A stretch of DNA of 64,000 nt from positions 3,038,001-3,102,000 of the forward strand of contig OY760195.1 in assembly GCA_963663375.1 (NCBI GenBank). Direction: 5' to 3'. This DNA comes from JAYREN01 sp963663375. Its GTDB lineage: Bacteria; Acidobacteriota; Holophagae; Holophagales; Holophagaceae. Position numbers and translations under genes: made by a program. The notes beneath the pieces are model-generated. The model was not told the origin of the DNA, made no database searches, and saw only the letters and a list, made by a program, of their open reading frames with translations. Positions 61,977-64,000 of the stretch are shown piece by piece; the stretch's first letter is position 1; the number at the start of each line of letters is the position of its first letter.

Positions 61977-63458
61977 ATGAGGGAGCGACCGTATCTCCAT
62001 CGTTCTCCCCTCATGCTGGTCCTCCTCCTGGCCATGCCTCTTCTGGCGGAGGACCGGGTACCGGAGCCGCCGCGAGGGATCGAAGAAATCCTCGCCGTGA
62101 TGAACACCCCCGTGATCGTGGCCTCGCGCACGCGGCTGGGCATCCGGGAAACCCCCGGCATCGTCACGGTGGTCACCCGGGAGGAGATCCTGCAGTCCAC
62201 CGCACGGGATCTCCTGGAATTCCTGCAGTTCGTGCCGGGGTTCCAGGCGACCTACGCGGGCCAGAACGCCACCGCCCTCACGGTCCGGGGCCTGTCCGCC
62301 CTGGACGGGAAATGCCTGCTGCTCATCGATGGCGTGGAGATGAACGAGCGCCGCTACGGCACCCTGACGCTGGACAACCGGTTCCTGCTGGATCAGGTCC
62401 AGCGCATCGAGATCATCCGGGGCCCCGGCTCGGCCCTATATGGGGGCTTCGCCGAACTGGCGGTCATCAACGTCATCACCCGGAAGGGCTATGACCTCCA
62501 AGGCGTTTCCGCGGGTTTCTCCTTCGGCGCCTCCGAGGGTGGCTTTCTGCGACGCACGGCCAGCGCGGCCTACGGTGGGGCCGAAGGCGATCTGGTCTGG
62601 TCCTTTGCCGTCAGCGGAGGTCTGGGGAATCGCACCAGCGCCTCCACCCTCCGGCGTGCCGCTTACGCCTACAGCGAAGAAACGCAGGGGCCGATCGAGT
62701 TCCATACGGACCTTGGGGGTCGCAACAGCAGCATGGACGGCCTGATGTTCAATGCGGGTCTGGAGTGGGCGGGGTTGTCGGCGCGGGTGGTGCGGAACCG
62801 GGTTCGCTACACCGATATGGATCGCGCAGGCACGCCGGACTATCCCATGCTGGAGACCACCACGCTGGGTGCGGAGCTTCGCTATGACTGGCTCCTCGGC
62901 AAGGATCTCAAGGTGATTCCCCGCCTCTCCTACAAGGATGATTTCCCCTGGCAGTACCGCGACAAGCCCGCGGGAATTCCCCATCGGCACGTGTACCGCA
63001 GACTGGGCGGCCTAACCCTGGAGTGGAGTCCCGACGCGGCTATCAACATCCAGGGGGGCGGCGAGTATTACCAGGACGAGGCCAAGGACACCAACGATAG
63101 CCCGGATTTTCTGAAGCTGAGCAATGGGCAGAGGTCCCTCACCTACACCAACAAGGCTCTCTTCCTTCAGGGAGTGCTCCGCACCTCCGCGGGGCTGTTC
63201 GCGCTTGGCGCCCGCTACGAGGATCCTGGACTGGGCAAGGCCTCCTTCGTGCCCCGGGGCGCCTGGACGCTCACCCTTGGCCGATTCCACACCAAGCTGC
63301 TGGCCGCCAAGGCCTTCCGTGCCCCGACCATCCAGAACATCGACGACAACCTCCGGTCCAACAACTTTGTGCTCACCATCAAGCCCGAGGAGACCACCAC
63401 CTACGAGTGCGAGTTTGGCTACCAGTTCGCCAACGACCTGTTCGCCCAAGCCAATTTC
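61977..63458 (+). pseudogene. TonB-dependent receptor, 3' part lost to IS insertion
   Basis: The start at 61977 leads into a signal peptide (LMLVLLLAMPLLAED) and a plug domain: ETPGIVTVVTREEIL, VPGFQATYAGQNATALTVRG, VQRIEIIRGPGSALYGG, then beta-barrel strands. About 494 codons remain before the IS end at 63459. The frame then runs 26 codons into the IS and stops at 63536. Relatives are about 650 residues, so roughly the last 150 residues, including the final barrel strand, are missing. Function as a receptor is probably lost; the ligand (for example cobalamin or iron chelate) is unknown. Confidence 0.88.
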
Positions 63459-64000
63459 GGTTCTTCGCTATTTCATGTGGGTAGTGGTGCCCGGGTGGGG
63501 ACGTTATTGAAGTCGAGTTTGCCGGCAATGAGGTAGGCGATGGAGATGAGGTTGTGGGGGTTGCGGTAGCCTCGGGCTTTGGCGATGGCGGCCTGGATGA
63601 GGCTGTTGATGCCTTCGATGAGGCCGTTGCTGATCTGGCTGCGCCACCAGTTGAGGATGCCCCTGCGATGGGATTGGAACGTCCCGGCCAGCTTCACCAA
63701 AGGCCCTATGCCACTGGAACGGGCCATGGCGCACCAGTCGTTGAGGAACATGGCTCCGGCTCGGCGATTGGGTTGTTCAAAGAAATCCTGCAGGAGGAGC
63801 TTCATCTGGTAGGGCTCCACGGTCTGGAGGTTCATCGCCTTCAGCTCCTTTAGGCGGGCCTTCTGGGATTTCGTTAGATCGCCGGGGTTTCTCAGCCAGT
63901 GGTAGCGGGTCTTCTTGAGGCCAGGCGTGGCGGGCGACTCCGAGCGCCGCACGGCGTCCAGGGCGTCATTCATCAACTTCATCAGGTGAAAGCGATCGAG
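63459..64000 (-). mobile_element. ISL3-family insertion sequence (partial)
   Basis: The left end (in this orientation) reads GGTTCTTCGCTATTTCATGT at 63459-63478, typical of ISL3 terminal repeats (GGxTCTTC). The sequence CCAATTTC at 63451-63458 is a possible 8-bp target duplication, but the other end is outside the window. It carries the transposase described next. Confidence 0.75.
63473..64000 (-). CDS. ISL3-family transposase, C-terminal part
   Basis: The minus-strand frame is open to the window edge and ends with TGA at 63473-63475. The visible 175 residues include DRFHLMKLMNDALDAVRR at the edge, with the aspartate of the DDE site. They end with GLIEGINSLIQAAIAKARGY and NLISIAYLIAGKLDF, the typical C-terminal motif of ISL3 transposases (with the catalytic glutamate in IEG). 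The N-terminal zinc-finger half lies outside. Confidence 0.9.
   Translation of the reverse strand, partial: LDRFHLMKLMNDALDAVRRSESPATPGLKKTRYHWLRNPGDLTKSQKARLKELKAMNLQTVEPYQMKLLLQDFFEQPNRRAGAMFLNDWCAMARSSGIGPLVKLAGTFQSHRRGILNWWRSQISNGLIEGINSLIQAAIAKARGYRNPHNLISIAYLIAGKLDFNNVPTRAPLPT

Overview
The window is GC-rich (mostly G/C third positions) and densely coded. It looks like a chromosome segment from an anaerobic or facultative Gram-negative bacterium. LpxD, TolC/RND efflux systems, a TonB-dependent receptor and many lipoproteins point to an outer membrane. A trimeric bifurcating-type [FeFe]-hydrogenase, a ferredoxin-linked 2-oxoacid oxidoreductase, a quinol NO reductase and an MglA/MglB pair fit an acidobacterium of the Holophaga/Geothrix type. 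That taxonomic guess is an inference from gene content and was not tested by any search.

Layout. 1-5 kb: the 3' part of an unknown exported protein, a ROK sugar kinase, tRNA-Asn, mglB-mglA, deoC and tRNA-Ser. 5-9 kb: a truncated SRAP gene, then quinol NO reductase and a hemerythrin-rubredoxin fusion, probably a nitrosative-stress pair. 9-11.3 kb: a stomatin/NfeD pair and a YqhA-type membrane protein. 11.4-18.3 kb: a leftward operon of ArsR regulator, TolC, adaptor, RND pump, DUF2892 protein and a DUF6132-thioredoxin fusion. 18.4-27.9 kb: a DUF2155 lipoprotein, Rex, then hydC-hydB-hydA, a small [2Fe-2S] protein, a PAS-containing sensory-type [FeFe]-hydrogenase and a PP2C/SpoIIE phosphatase. 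Together these suggest hydrogen metabolism under NADH/NAD+ control (Rex) with an added H2-sensing output. 28-30.4 kb: a coiled-coil lipoprotein divergent from metK.

30.5-36.2 kb: an exported-protein locus. A large secreted protein with Asp-box repeats, Ig-like domains, a P-domain and a C-terminal dockerin is followed directly by a lipoprotein with three tandem Ig repeats and a C-terminal domain resembling a cohesin. This is a possible non-cellulosomal cohesin-dockerin pair and the most unusual feature here. 36.3-40.9 kb: an FMN reductase, a two-gene (fused) 2-oxoacid:ferredoxin oxidoreductase, a GNAT acetyltransferase and AcpS. 40.9-46.1 kb: cheR, two HDOD genes, cheB and a FliK-like gene. 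46.5-52.9 kb: a TetR regulator convergent with a second tripartite RND operon.

53.5-60.8 kb: lpxD and a leftward run of mostly exported small enzymes and NTF2/DUF1579-type proteins, including a 41-codon remnant of a DUF4440-like gene. 61.1-64 kb: lgt, then a TonB-dependent receptor cut by an ISL3-family insertion sequence that runs off the right edge.

All calls come from reading translated sequence, motifs, spacing and inverted repeats. No database search was possible. Family names rest on recognised motifs, and functions of single genes are inferred from family knowledge.
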